A DNA stretch of 38,840 nucleotides from assembly GCA_009885955.1 (NCBI GenBank), contig VFJS01000028.1, forward strand, positions 1-38,840, written 5' to 3'. Within the stretch, counting starts at the first letter, position 1. The number at the start of each line of letters is the position of its first letter. This document shows, piece after piece, positions 25,542-34,037 of the stretch. The position numbers and the translations under genes are program-made. The notes below the pieces were generated by a model. It was not told the DNA's origin. It made no database searches and was given only the letters and a program-made list of their open reading frames with translations. Origin of the DNA: Spirochaetia bacterium. Its GTDB lineage: Bacteria > Spirochaetota > UBA4802 > UBA5550.

Positions 25542-25562
25542 TATAGCTAATATATAGCTATA
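25542..25562. promoter_or_regulatory. Tandem-palindrome operator, copy 2 (bam)
   Basis: TATAGCTA-ATA-TATAGCTATA, which begins about four bases after the predicted bam transcription start. It differs from the copy at 24731-24751 in only two spacer bases. A further half-site-like AGCTAT is at 25491-25496, just before the -35. Binding here would be expected to repress. Confidence 0.65.
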
Positions 25563-25674
25563 CGTAGTATTATATAAATTAAATGAGTAATTTTATCAAA
25601 TCAGCAGTAAAGGCTTTTCAGCTTATGAAAACATGGTTGTTCCATGATTTCAGGTAAGATAGAAGGGGAAAAAA

Positions 25675-27633
25675 ATGAGGTACGCAGAAACAGGATATAA
25701 TTTAGAAATTGATCTGACCCGGGGAAACATTGAGAGGGTGGAAACCGATCCAAAAGAAACCGAACTTTATCTCGGCGGGCTGGGTACAAACGCCAAGATA
25801 TTATGGGACAGAGTCCCTCCTGAAATTGAGCCTTTTTCTCCTGATAATCTGCTCATATTCGGCACCGGTCTTTTATGCGGCACTCAGGCTGTGGGCTGTA
25901 ACCGCACCATTGTCTCCACCATATCTCCGCAGACGCAATTGATGGCTTTTTCAATGATGGGCGGATTCTGGGCCCCGGAGTTAAAGTATGCCGGTTATGA
26001 CAAGGTGATCGTCCGCGGCAAGTCCCCGAAGCTGGTCTATCTGTGGATAAACAATGATAAGATAGAAATCCGGGATGCCGCTCATCTTAAGGGGAAAGGG
26101 GCTGTTGAAACCCAGGAAATTATACGCAAGGAGCTGAAGGAACCCAAGGCCCAGGTTTCGGCAATAGGCCTGGCCGGTGAGAACAGGGTCTTTTACGCAT
26201 CCATTGAACAGGGCAAGTCCAGCGCCAGCCGTGGGGGAATCGGAGCAGTCATGGGCGACAAGGGGCTTAAGGCCATAGCGGTCCGCGGGACAAAGGACCT
26301 CAATGTTGCCCGGCCCGCAGAATTTCTGAAACTCTGCAATGAAGTAATGGAATACATAAAGTTCCGTGAGGCAAATCCGATAAAAGGTGTCATACCCATT
26401 CTTGCCAGGCTCGGGTCGCCTCAGGAGATGGCAATTCATGATGAACAATGGCACACGGAAAATTTTATGTGGGGAAATTCACGTACCAGGAGAAAAGATT
26501 TCTGGAGCGAGGATATCCACAAGGCCTGGACAGAAACCATGGAACAGGTACGCACCCGGCTCATAAGCTGCTACAACTGCCCGATGAAATGCGGGGCGAC
26601 TATTACCGTCCCCGGGCTTCCGACATACATGATGAAATGCTTTTCTAAACTGACATATCCAATGGCAGCCTTTTCCGACCTGGACTTCGGTTTTAAAATC
26701 GCTCAGCGCGCAACGGAGTACGGTGTTGACTCATACTCAACTCCGCAGGTCATGGCCTTCGCATTGGAATTATATGAAGCCGGTATATTAACAGATAAAG
26801 ACTTCCCGGGCATGCCTGCCGATACCGAGGGGAGATTCTACTGGCTCCTTGACCGGATTGTCAGACGTGAAGGAATAGGGGATGTGCTGGCAAACGGCAC
26901 CCACTGGGCTGCACAGGAGATCGGCAAAGGTGCCGACGCATATGCCCATAATAATATTAAAAAACATGAACAGCTGCCCCTGAAACTGTCAATGCTGAAT
27001 CCCATTTATTTTTTAATGTACTGTACCGGCGAGAAGATAAACATAACCCAGATCGAAGGGCAGTTTCCCCAGGCGCCGTTTAATACGAGAGAGGAGAGGG
27101 AGGAGTTTGTTGACGGATGGTTCCAGGTCCCCGATGAAAAATTCAAGCAGTATTTCCTTGACTGGGAACCGCGCGGAGATAATTCAAACCCCTACTATCC
27201 GAATATTGAAGCAACCTGTGAAATTGTTGACTGGCAGGAGATGATGCATTATATTGATGACGCACTGGGGACATGTACCGGGCTGTCATCATTCCACCTG
27301 AAGCCTCCCTATCATATACACAATTTCCCGAAATTTGTTTCGTCAGGGGCCGGCATCGAGATGGATGAAGCGGTTCTGACCAAGGCAGCCAGGAGAAACC
27401 GGAATTTAATCAGGGCCGTTAATATCAGGAGGGGAATGAGGAGGGCCGATGAGAAGCCCCCGGAAGACCACTGGAAAAAAAGGTTTCCCGAGCTTGAAAC
27501 TGAACTCCTTGATGCCTATTACAAATACAAGGGGTGGGACAACCAGGGGATTCCCACACGAGAGTCTCTATCGGGGCTGGACCTGGCCTATGTTGCCGAC
27601 GACTTGGAACAGAGAGGGATCATAAAGAAATGA
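25675..27633 (+). CDS. bamB: Class II benzoyl-CoA reductase, tungsten-pterin subunit BamB
   Basis: A 652-residue AOR-family enzyme that reduces the aromatic ring of benzoyl-CoA to cyclohexa-1,5-diene-1-carboxyl-CoA without ATP, using a W-bis-pyranopterin and a 4Fe-4S cluster. The N terminus (MRYAETGYNLEIDL, YLGGLGTNAKILWDR) and whole length match BamB of Geobacter metallireducens as I remember it. Family-typical residues fall at the same numbers as in that structure: C322 (W ligand, YMMKCF), E251 and H260. Cluster cysteines are C299, C302, C306 and C534 (DDALGTC). AAGGGG lies about seven bases before the ATG. Its last bases overlap the bamC start. A different aromatic or alicyclic acyl-CoA substrate cannot be ruled out. 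Confidence 0.93.
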   Translation: MRYAETGYNLEIDLTRGNIERVETDPKETELYLGGLGTNAKILWDRVPPEIEPFSPDNLLIFGTGLLCGTQAVGCNRTIVSTISPQTQLMAFSMMGGFWAPELKYAGYDKVIVRGKSPKLVYLWINNDKIEIRDAAHLKGKGAVETQEIIRKELKEPKAQVSAIGLAGENRVFYASIEQGKSSASRGGIGAVMGDKGLKAIAVRGTKDLNVARPAEFLKLCNEVMEYIKFREANPIKGVIPILARLGSPQEMAIHDEQWHTENFMWGNSRTRRKDFWSEDIHKAWTETMEQVRTRLISCYNCPMKCGATITVPGLPTYMMKCFSKLTYPMAAFSDLDFGFKIAQRATEYGVDSYSTPQVMAFALELYEAGILTDKDFPGMPADTEGRFYWLLDRIVRREGIGDVLANGTHWAAQEIGKGADAYAHNNIKKHEQLPLKLSMLNPIYFLMYCTGEKINITQIEGQFPQAPFNTREEREEFVDGWFQVPDEKFKQYFLDWEPRGDNSNPYYPNIEATCEIVDWQEMMHYIDDALGTCTGLSSFHLKPPYHIHNFPKFVSSGAGIEMDEAVLTKAARRNRNLIRAVNIRRGMRRADEKPPEDHWKKRFPELETELLDAYYKYKGWDNQGIPTRESLSGLDLAYVADDLEQRGIIKK

Positions 27634-28169
27634 GCAAAGTTAAAAAGAAAATAAAGACAATAAGGATAGATGTTGATAAGTGCAACGGCTGCCGTTCATG
27701 CGAGATGATATGTTCCTCGTTTCACGCCAATCCGCAATACAGCAGCAATAATCCGGCGAGGTCCAGGATACGTGTGATCCGCGACCCGCATAAAGATATA
27801 TATGTCCCCGTATACGCTGGAGAATATACCGAATCGGAATGTTCCGGCAGGGACAAGTATACGATTAATGGCAAGGAATACGACGAGTGCGCCTTCTGCA
27901 GAGCGTCATGCCCGTCCAGGAGCGAGTTCAAGGAGCCCGATTCCGGGCTTCCCCTGAAATGCGATATGTGCGAAAGCGATCCAACGCTGGAAAAACCCCT
28001 GTGCGTCCAGTGGTGCCTGGCTGATGCCCTTATCTACGAAGAGAGGGAAGAGGAAGTGGAAGAGGATGTGAAGCAGGAAGAGATCGAGGTCGGGCTGGAA
28101 TCAATGGTGGACAAGTACGGGCTGCAGAAGATACTGGATACCGTTGCCCGGATGAAAAAGAAGGACTGA
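27630..28169 (+). CDS. bamC: BamC, ferredoxin-like electron-transfer subunit
   Basis: A 179-residue iron-sulphur protein that forms the BamBC catalytic heterodimer and carries electrons to BamB. Twelve cysteines are available, enough for three 4Fe-4S clusters: CNGCRSCEMIC (about 15-25), an isolated Cys near 70, CAFCRASC (about 89-96), CDMC (about 118) and CVQWC (about 131). The C terminus is acidic (EEREEEVEEDVKQEE). The ATGA start at 27630 overlaps the bamB stop. It is separated from bamD by 229 bases that contain an inverted-repeat element. Confidence 0.92.
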   Translation: MSKVKKKIKTIRIDVDKCNGCRSCEMICSSFHANPQYSSNNPARSRIRVIRDPHKDIYVPVYAGEYTESECSGRDKYTINGKEYDECAFCRASCPSRSEFKEPDSGLPLKCDMCESDPTLEKPLCVQWCLADALIYEEREEEVEEDVKQEEIEVGLESMVDKYGLQKILDTVARMKKKD

Positions 28170-28204
28170 AATATTGAAACTGCTCAACTCTGAAGAAAAT
28201 AATC

Positions 28205-28343
28205 GCTCACGGATTGGCACGGATAGACACGGATATGAATAATGTGTGAAAGTTTATTATTTGATAGTATATGAATTATAATGGGAAGGTTAATGATAAC
28301 AGTATCATATAAAATCCGTGATTATCCTCTTAAATCCGTGAGC
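28205..28343. repeat. Inverted-repeat element within the bam operon
   Basis: Two perfect 11-bp inverted ends (GCTCACGGATT at 28205-28215 and its complement at 28333-28343) enclose 117 bases. Inside are further copies of ACGGAT (28219-28224 and 28229-28234) and ATCCGTGA near 28315. The ends resemble the TCACGGAT-type intergenic repeats seen in many genomes. It occupies most of the bamC-bamD gap and could be a small MITE or an RNA hairpin in the mRNA. Confidence 0.6.
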
Positions 28344-28398
28344 AAAATTTTTTTTAATGAGTGGTATTAAAAAAATTAAGTTTTAACAAGGAAACAAA

Positions 28399-29556
28399 AT
28401 GTCAGCAGAGAATGTAGCCGACTACAAAGAGATCGTTGATGTCATAAAAGTTAACGGCGGTGATGCTTTTAAATACTGCTATCAGTGCGGGTTGTGTGAT
28501 GTTGTCTGCCCCTGGAACAGGGTCAGGAAATTCAGCATGCGCAAACTTGTCCGGGAGGCTTTTTTCGGTTTAACCGAGATAGAAAGTGAGGAGATATGGC
28601 GCTGCACGACTTGTGGTAAATGCCCCCAGCAGTGCCCCAGGGACGTAAAACAGATAGATTCAGGGGTAGCGTTACGGAGGATAGCCACGGAATATGGCGT
28701 TTTCCCGGCCCATGTGCGCCCTATCCGTACCGTGACCGCAAGTCTCCTGGGCGAAGGGAACCCATTGAATTCAGACAGGAGCAAGAGGGCCGATTGGGCA
28801 GAAGGCCTTAATGTAAAAACATTCACCGAGGGCATGGAAATTTTATATTTTCCAGGCTGCTATCTCAGTTATGACCCGAGATTGAAAAAGGTTGCAAGGG
28901 CAACAGCTAATATTCTCAACAAGGCCGGCATAGATTTCGGTATCCTCGGCACCAGGGAGAGTTGCTGCGGGGAAAGCATCCGCAAGGCCGGCGCCGAGGA
29001 ATTGTTCAAGCGCCTTGCAAAGGATAACATCAAGGCGTTCATTGATTCCGGAGTGAAAAAAATTCTCGTATCATCGCCCCATTGCTATCATACATTTAAA
29101 AACGAGTACCCCGAATTCAGGGTGAATTTTGAGATTGTACATATCTCCCAGTATTTATTTCAGCTCATCAATGAGGGGAGGCTCGTGATAAAAAAGGAAT
29201 ACGCGAAAAAGGTCGCCTATCATGACCCATGCTACCTTGGCCGGCACAACGGCATATACGACGAACCCAGGGAGGCCTTGAAGAAAATACCCGGGCTGGA
29301 ACTGGCAGAACTGCCGGATTCACGGGCCGACAGCCTCTGCTGCGGAGGGGGAGGAGGCAGGATCTGGATGGAAACACCAAAGGGGGAAAGGTTTTCCGAT
29401 ATAAGGCTGGAACAGGCAGTAAATGCCGGGGCCGATATCCTGGCAACCTCGTGCCCGTACTGCATCACCAATTTTGAGGACAGCCGGCTTTCCCTGGAAA
29501 ACAGTGAAGCCGCGGAGATCAGGGATATCACGGAAATTATCGAGGAAGTGATTTAA
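28399..29556 (+). CDS. bamD: BamD, HdrB/HdrC-like (HdrD-like) subunit
   Basis: A 385-residue protein fusing an HdrC-like ferredoxin domain to an HdrB-like domain. Two 4Fe-4S motifs (C27/C30/C33/C37 and C69/C72/C75/C79) are followed by two CCG domains. The first has C154, C189-C190 and C229. The second has C278, C314-C315 and C352-xx-C355. CCG motifs bind the non-cubane clusters of heterodisulfide reductase HdrB. In the Bam complex it is expected to link BamE to BamBC. AAGGA precedes the ATG. It is 33 bases upstream of bamE. Confidence 0.9.
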   Translation: MSAENVADYKEIVDVIKVNGGDAFKYCYQCGLCDVVCPWNRVRKFSMRKLVREAFFGLTEIESEEIWRCTTCGKCPQQCPRDVKQIDSGVALRRIATEYGVFPAHVRPIRTVTASLLGEGNPLNSDRSKRADWAEGLNVKTFTEGMEILYFPGCYLSYDPRLKKVARATANILNKAGIDFGILGTRESCCGESIRKAGAEELFKRLAKDNIKAFIDSGVKKILVSSPHCYHTFKNEYPEFRVNFEIVHISQYLFQLINEGRLVIKKEYAKKVAYHDPCYLGRHNGIYDEPREALKKIPGLELAELPDSRADSLCCGGGGGRIWMETPKGERFSDIRLEQAVNAGADILATSCPYCITNFEDSRLSLENSEAAEIRDITEIIEEVI

Positions 29557-29589
29557 GTTTACCTATAAAACCTGTTAAGGAAAAGAGAA

Positions 29590-32500
29590 ATGGAAATAGA
29601 ACACGTTAACGATCAGTTTAACAAGAACATGGCTGAAAGTAATTTTGGAGATGTCATGGTTGTCGGTGGAGGGGTCAGCGGAATACAGACAGCCCTTGAC
29701 CTTGCCACCTCGGGTTTCAAGGTCTACCTGGTCGAGAAATCGCCGAGCATCGGGGGGCACATGGCTCAGCTCGATAAGACATTTCCCACGAATGACTGCT
29801 CTATGTGAATTCTCTCACCGAAACTGGTCGAGGTCGACCGGCATCCGAACATAGAAGTTCTTACCTACACGGAAGTTGACAGAGTCGAAGGGGAAGCGGG
29901 AAGTTTCGATGTAACGCTGATTAAAAAGCCCAGGTACATAAATGAGGACAAGTGCACCGGGTGCACCACCTGCGTGGAATACTGCCCTATTAAATATCCT
30001 GATCAATTTAACCAGGATATATCGATGAATAAAGCCATCCATATCTACTTTGCCCAGGCAATCCCCCTGGTGACATATATTGATGAAAGCTGTATCTACC
30101 TTAAAGAGAAGAAGTGCCGCATCTGCTCGGCAGTATGCAAATCCAATGCAATAGATTTCAACCAGACTCCTGAAAAGGTGGAGATACATGTAGGGGCGAT
30201 TATCCTCTCCCTGGGCCTTGAACCCTTTGATCCAAAGCTGAGGGATGAATACGGCTACGGGAAGATGAAGAACGTGGTAACCAGCATGGACTATGAACGG
30301 CTGTTATGCGCCACAGGGCCCAACATGGGCGAGGTGCTGCGGGGTTCAGACAGCAGGCATCCCCATAAGATTGCCTGGATACAGTGCGTCGGTTCACGGC
30401 AGGTAATCCCCGGCGGCAACAGCTATTGCTCCTCCGTATGCTGCACCTATACCCAGAAGCAGGTTATTCTGACAAAGGAACATTCCCCCGAGGCTGACTG
30501 CACGGTATTCCATAATGACATCCGCTCCTTTGGCAAGGATTTTGAGCGGTACTACGAACGGTCGGAGAAACTTCCCGATGTCCGGTTTATCAGGAGCTAT
30601 GTATCCATCGGCAGAGAGATACCGGAATCCAAAAATGTTACGATAAAGTATTCCACTCCCGACGATGGAGTTAAAGAGGAAGAATTCGACATGGTTGTCT
30701 TATCCGTCGGATTGAATCCTCCTGCCGATTTCAAGGGCCTGGCGTCAACCTATGGTATTGAGCTGAATCATCACGGCTTCTGCAAATCGCCTTCAGAAAA
30801 TCCCATGGCGACCACGAGGTCCGGCATATTTGTCAGCGGAGCCTTTCAGGGGCCCATGGATATCCCGGAGGCGGTTATCACCGCCAGCGCGGCCGGGTCC
30901 CAGTGCGGTGAATTCCTCGATTACAGAAGGGGGAAGCTGACCAGGGAAAGGATCTATCCCCTGGAACGGGATGTCTCCAGAGAGGAGCCGAAGATAGGAG
31001 TCTTCGTCTGTCACTGCGGGGCCAATATCGGCAGGATTGTAGATGTTCCTTCCACCGTGGAATATGTCAAGACCCTGCCCAATGTTGTCTACGCAAAGGA
31101 GCAGATGTTTTCATGTGCCACCAATTCTGCTAAAGAGATTGCGGACCTTGCAAAGGAGATGGGGCTCAACCGTGTGGTCCTTGCCGCATGCTCACCCAGG
31201 ACCCTTGAACCGTTATTCCGTGATACCCTCCGGGAAGCCGGGATCAACCAATATTTTCTGGACATGGCCAATATCAGGGAACAATGCTCCTGGGTCCACT
31301 CCAAGGAAAAGGAGGAAGCAACACGGAAGGCAAAGGATATTATCCGCATGTCCGTGGCACGGGCCTGCTTTCTTGAGCCTTTATCAGAGTTTGATCTTCC
31401 GGTAAACAAGACTGCGCTTGTGGTGGGCGGAGGTATAGCCGGGATGACCGCCGCACTCTCCATAGCCGGCCAGGGGCATGAAGTTCACCTGGTGGAAAAG
31501 GATAGCGACATGGGAGGGATGGCGCGGAGAATTCATTACACCCTTGATGGGCTGGATGTCCAGAAATTTCTGGCTGATCTGGTACGCAAGGTATATCAAC
31601 ACCCATTGATCCATGTTTATCTAAATGCTGAAATCAAGGATGCTTCGGGATACGTGGGAAATTTTATAACAAAAGTTACTACTGAAAGAAGGGCAATTGA
31701 GATAAAACATGGAGCAGCCATCATTGCAACCGGAGCTGAAGAATATAAGCCATCGGAATTCCTGTACGGAAATGACGACAGGGTATTGACACAGCTGGAG
31801 CTTGAGGGGCGAATTGCAAATAAGGATGATAGCCTGATCAATTCCAGTACCCTTGTGATGATCCAGTGCGTAGGCTGCAGAAATGAAGAGCGGAATTACT
31901 GTTCCCGGATATGCTGCAGCCAGGCAGTTAAGAATGCCCTGAAATTAAAAGAGATGAACCCCGGAATCGATATCTATATCCTCTTCAGGGACATACGGAC
32001 CTACGGGTTCAGAGAGGATTATTACCGCGAGGCATCAAACAGGGATGTAAAGTTTATCCGCTTCGTTCCCGAGGAAATGCCGGTCCTGGAAGCAGTAGAG
32101 GAGGGAGGGCGGCGTATTCTGAGGGTCACGGTAAACGATATTATTTTAGGCAGGAAGCTTGCCATAGATGCTGATATCATTGCCCTTTCTGCCGCAGTTA
32201 TTCCCCAGGCAGATACCGGTGACGTTGCAGGTTTATTCAAGGTAACCCTGAGTCCCGATGGATTCTTTAAAGAAGCCCATGTCAAATTAAGGCCTGTTGA
32301 GTTCGGGACAAACGGGGTGTATCTCTGCGGAAATGCCCACTATCCCAAACATATATCTGAGACGATTAACCAGGCGTATGGGGCTGCCGGCCGGGCTTTA
32401 ACCCTTCTCTCACACGAGATAGTCAGGGCCTCCGGTTCTGTGTGTGAGGTACATGAGAATGACTGCGTATCGTGCGGGGCATGTATCACAGCCTGTACCT

Positions 32501-32715
32501 ATGGAGCCATAGAATTTCATGATACGCCAAAAGGTAAAAAGGCAGTGGTCAATCCTGTTCTCTGCAAGGGGGACGGCCTCTGTAATGCGAAGTGTCCAAC
32601 AGGGGCAATTTATCTTAAACATTTTACCAATGAGGAGATCCTGAGCCAGATTGATGCGGCCGCACCTGTGAAAGAAATCATGCAGAAAATTGGCGCAGCG
32701 GCTGCGGATGTGTAG
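29590..32715 (+). CDS. bamE: BamE, HdrA-like flavoprotein, selenoprotein (in-frame UGA at codon 73)
   Basis: A 1041-residue protein if the UGA at 29806-29808 is read as Sec73. It is made of two HdrA modules. Module 1 (1 to about 455) has an FAD motif [20 protein letters not shown], the HdrA signature [18 protein letters not shown]-Sec-ILSPKL, and ferredoxin motifs [12 protein letters not shown] and CRICSAVC. Module 2 (about 465 to 945) has [10 protein letters not shown], a second FAD motif [17 protein letters not shown] (about 611), and no second NDCSM motif. Two C-terminal ferredoxin sets follow ([23 protein letters not shown], about 958 to 1005). HdrA performs flavin-based electron bifurcation. 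The Cys usually found at position 73 is Cys in most HdrA and Sec in Methanococcales. Sequence is continuous on both sides of the UGA in one frame. Confidence 0.92.
29806..29841 (+). promoter_or_regulatory. Sec UGA of bamE with putative bacterial SECIS hairpin
   Basis: UGA is at 29806-29808. A seven-base-pair stem (CTGGTCG at 29824-29830 with CGACCGG at 29835-29841, one G-U pair) closes an AGGT loop at 29831-29834. The loop lies 22 bases after the UGA, within the 16-37 range of bacterial SECIS elements, with a G in the first two loop positions. It is entirely inside the coding frame. Confidence 0.7.
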
Positions 32716-32766
32716 AAAAATACGTATGGGTATAACCGGGATTATGAATAGAGGAGGTGGGAACGT

Positions 32767-33534
32767 ATGAGTTCAGGTGTTACATTTAAGCCGAAAATAC
32801 TCGGTTTTGTCTGCCACTGGTGAGGGTACGGCGCTGCCGACCTGGCTGGAGTTTCCAGACTGCAATATACAACTGATATCAGGCTTATCCGCGTCATGTG
32901 TTCCGGCAGAGTCGATCTGGAATTTATACACAGAGCCTTTGCAAATGGAATGGATGGCGTGTTTATTGTCGGATGCCGTTTGAATGAATGTAATTATATC
33001 ACCCATGGAAATTATGATGCCTTTGGCATGGTGCATATATTCAGAAAACTGCTGATGCATATAGGGGTGAATCCTCTCAGGCTGAGGATTGAATTTATGT
33101 CCGGCGGTGAAGGAATTCTTTTTGCCGAAGTGATGAATGACTTCGGCAAAAAAGTGGAGGAGTTAGGACCTCTTGGCGAAAGTGAAGGGATAGACGGAAA
33201 TATATTAACGTTCAATCTTGAAGCAATTAAAACTTTAATCCCCTACATTAAGCTGGTGGAAAGGGAGAGGCTGAGGGTGCCGGTTAAATCGGAAGTGGAG
33301 TACAATAAATTTTTTGCCAGCGACGAGGTTAACAGGGTATTTAATGAATTGATAATCGACAAACTTGCAATAAGCCGGATCATGCAGCTCTTATATGAAA
33401 AGCCCCGTGCAACAGGGGAAATTGCTGAAATGTTGAACCTTAACCCGTCTGAAGTATCAAGACATATTAAAGATTCAACAAGACAGGGATTAGTCAGGTA
33501 TGATGAAGGACAGAAACGCTTTGCCCTGGCCTGA
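32767..33534 (+). CDS. bamF: BamF, MvhD-like subunit, selenoprotein (in-frame UGA at codon 19)
   Basis: A 255-residue protein if UGA 32821-32823 is read as Sec19. The reading is KPKILGFVCHW-Sec-GYGAADLAG, then RLIRVMCSGRVD and VFIVGCRLNECNYITHGN, the signature of MvhD/VhuD 2Fe-2S proteins, where this position is Cys or Sec. MvhD shuttles electrons into HdrA. In G. metallireducens BamF is known as Sec-containing. Residues about 195-255 form a winged helix-turn-helix-like domain (IMQLLYEKPRATGEIAEMLN, then LNPSEVSRHIKDS). GGAGG is about ten bases before ATG 32767. Without Sec decoding, a start at 32896 would give only a 212-residue piece. Confidence 0.9.
32821..32858 (+). promoter_or_regulatory. 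Sec UGA of bamF with putative SECIS hairpin
   Basis: UGA is at 32821-32823. A five-base-pair stem, CTGGA (32846-32850) with TCCAG (32854-32858), closes a three-base loop GTT (32851-32853). The loop starts 27 bases after the last UGA base, within the known range. The lower stem has mismatches, so it is less regular than that of bamE. Confidence 0.55.
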
Positions 33535-33575
33535 TGCCGTTGAACCAGGGAAAAGAATAATTCAGGAAAGAGATT

Positions 33576-34028
33576 ATGGATAACGATAGAATAAATCAGA
33601 TTATAGAAAAACATCAGTGTGAAGCCAGTTCGCTGATCCAGGTAATGCTGGAGATTCAGAGCATATATCACTGGCTGCCAAAAGAGGCATTGGAACTGGT
33701 AAGTGATAAGCTGAAGGTGCCTTTGACCAGGATACAGCACATTGCCACCTTTTATAAAGCCTTCAGCCTGGTTCCAAAAGGGCGTCATGGAATCCATATC
33801 TGCATGGGCACTGCGTGCCATGTCCGCGGCGCCGGCCGGATACTTGATTCAGTACAGGACCTCACTGGTATTAAACCGGGCGAAACGGATCTGGATATGA
33901 AGTTCAGCCTGGAGACTGTCAACTGCCTCGGTTGCTGCGCGTTGGGGCCGGTTATGGAAATCAACGGGAAGACTCATGGCAAAATGGCGCCTGCAAAGAC
34001 GGCTGACGTGCTAAAAAACTATGATTAA
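33576..34028 (+). CDS. bamG: BamG, NuoE-like 2Fe-2S subunit
   Basis: A 150-residue homologue of the 24-kDa NuoE subunit of complex I. The N-terminal helical part (SSLIQVMLEIQSIYHWLPKEAL) and the thioredoxin-like domain carry the 2Fe-2S ligands C76 and C81 (CMGTAC) and C117 and C121 (CLGCC). With BamH it forms the NAD(H)-reactive module of the complex. AGGAAA precedes the ATG. It lies 41 bases after bamF and 9 bases before bamH. Confidence 0.94.
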   Translation: MDNDRINQIIEKHQCEASSLIQVMLEIQSIYHWLPKEALELVSDKLKVPLTRIQHIATFYKAFSLVPKGRHGIHICMGTACHVRGAGRILDSVQDLTGIKPGETDLDMKFSLETVNCLGCCALGPVMEINGKTHGKMAPAKTADVLKNYD

Positions 34029-34037
34029 GGAAAAATT

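Noticed and set aside
29806-29808. UGA in bamE as a nonsense mutation or sequencing error
   Set aside because: It is at the exact Cys position known to be Sec in HdrA, is the only stop in 1042 codons, has a hairpin at SECIS distance, and bamF shows an independent second case.
28399-33534. HdrABC-MvhD of a methanogen-like or hydrogenase-linked system
   Set aside because: No hydrogenase or formate dehydrogenase is present, and the order bamBC before and bamGHI after fits the benzoyl-CoA reductase complex.
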